From positions 1,090,796 through 1,154,795 of the forward strand of contig NC_091378.1 in NCBI RefSeq assembly GCF_038502225.1: a stretch of 64,000 bases of DNA, given 5' to 3'. Numbering within the stretch: the stretch's first letter is position 1; each line of letters opens with the position of its first letter. This document shows, piece after piece, positions 63,807 through 64,000 of this stretch. The notes beneath the pieces were generated by a model. That model saw only the letters and a program-made list of their open reading frames with translations. It was not told the DNA's origin and ran no database searches. The position numbers and the translations under genes were made by a program. This DNA is from Cherax quadricarinatus. Taxonomy: Eukaryota > Arthropoda > Malacostraca > Decapoda > Parastacidae.

Positions 63807-64000
63807 CTCAGTAGTGAGCAGTGTTTTTGCCGAAGAGTCCTTTGAAGTGGGTGTGACAGATGGTGCTTCATAGATAACATCTGTGGCTCTTGTAGGTGGC
63901 ACTGCGATGAGGGAAGGTGCAAGAGGTGAGACAGGAGAGACCGGTGAAGTAGGTGAAACAGACGAAGCTGGAGAAAGAGCAGAATCAACAGAGACGGTAG
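63807..64000 (-). CDS. Partial Ser/Thr/Pro-rich exon of an unidentified gene
   Basis: Open on the minus strand from the window edge to a donor GAG|GTATCT at 63807/63806. It reads TVSVDSALSPASSVSPTSP, then VSPVSPLAPSLIAVPPTRA, and ends SSAKTLLTTE. The SP/TP dipeptides and low complexity fit a disordered linker or a mucin-like stalk. It may be an upstream exon of the LRR gene or of a separate gene. No homology recognised. Confidence 0.45.

Overview
The window looks like nuclear DNA of a decapod crustacean, most likely a freshwater crayfish. The evidence is spliced eukaryotic genes with GT-AG introns, very large introns, and dense LINE, SINE and MITE families of types I associate with decapod genomes. 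The taxon call is an inference; no rRNA or mitochondrial marker is present. I saw no prokaryotic operon, CRISPR array, rRNA or tRNA gene.

Two host genes can be read across their splice junctions. (1) On the + strand, 3143-14571 carries the last eight exons (401 residues) of an acylamino-acid-releasing enzyme (APEH, peptidase family S9C). It includes the whole catalytic domain with a Ser-Asp-His triad and the stop codon; the N-terminal propeller exons lie left of the window. (2) On the - strand, 48242-18851 carries the last six exons (678 residues) of a leucine-rich-repeat protein that I cannot name. All its internal junctions are phase 0, and about 30 kb of repeats have swollen its introns. 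The two genes converge. The DNA between their 3' ends holds two consecutive long imperfect palindromes (about 0.92 and 1.43 kb). A third, partial - strand gene is suggested by a Ser/Thr/Pro-rich exon at 63807-64000 and perhaps a terminal exon with a long 3' UTR at 59857-58570.

Most of the rest is mobile DNA. A young RTE-like LINE family (APE endonuclease plus reverse transcriptase) occurs many times, with ORFs up to 910 codons and 9-11 bp target-site duplications (TSDs). An older, diverged RTE family is used as a landing pad by other elements. There is a CR1/L2-like LINE and a jockey-like LINE tail, a LINE tail with a C-terminal zinc finger, and a SINE-like family that shares both ends with the RTE LINE. 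DNA elements include piggyBac-like MITEs with TTAA sites, pogo/Tigger-like MITEs with TA sites, and a remnant of a Tigger-type transposase. An LTR-type element with 1.35 kb near-identical repeats and only 124 bp between them sits in an APEH intron.

Layout: 1-1791 LINE/SINE fragments; 1802-3142 DNA-transposon remnants; 3143-14571 APEH with repeat-filled introns; 14572-18740 intergenic palindromes and an old RTE remnant; 18851-48242 LRR gene with nested insertions; 48325-49038 27-bp minisatellite; 49040-60800 repeat-rich DNA with few supportable features; 60804-63776 nearly intact RTE LINE; 63807-64000 partial exon.
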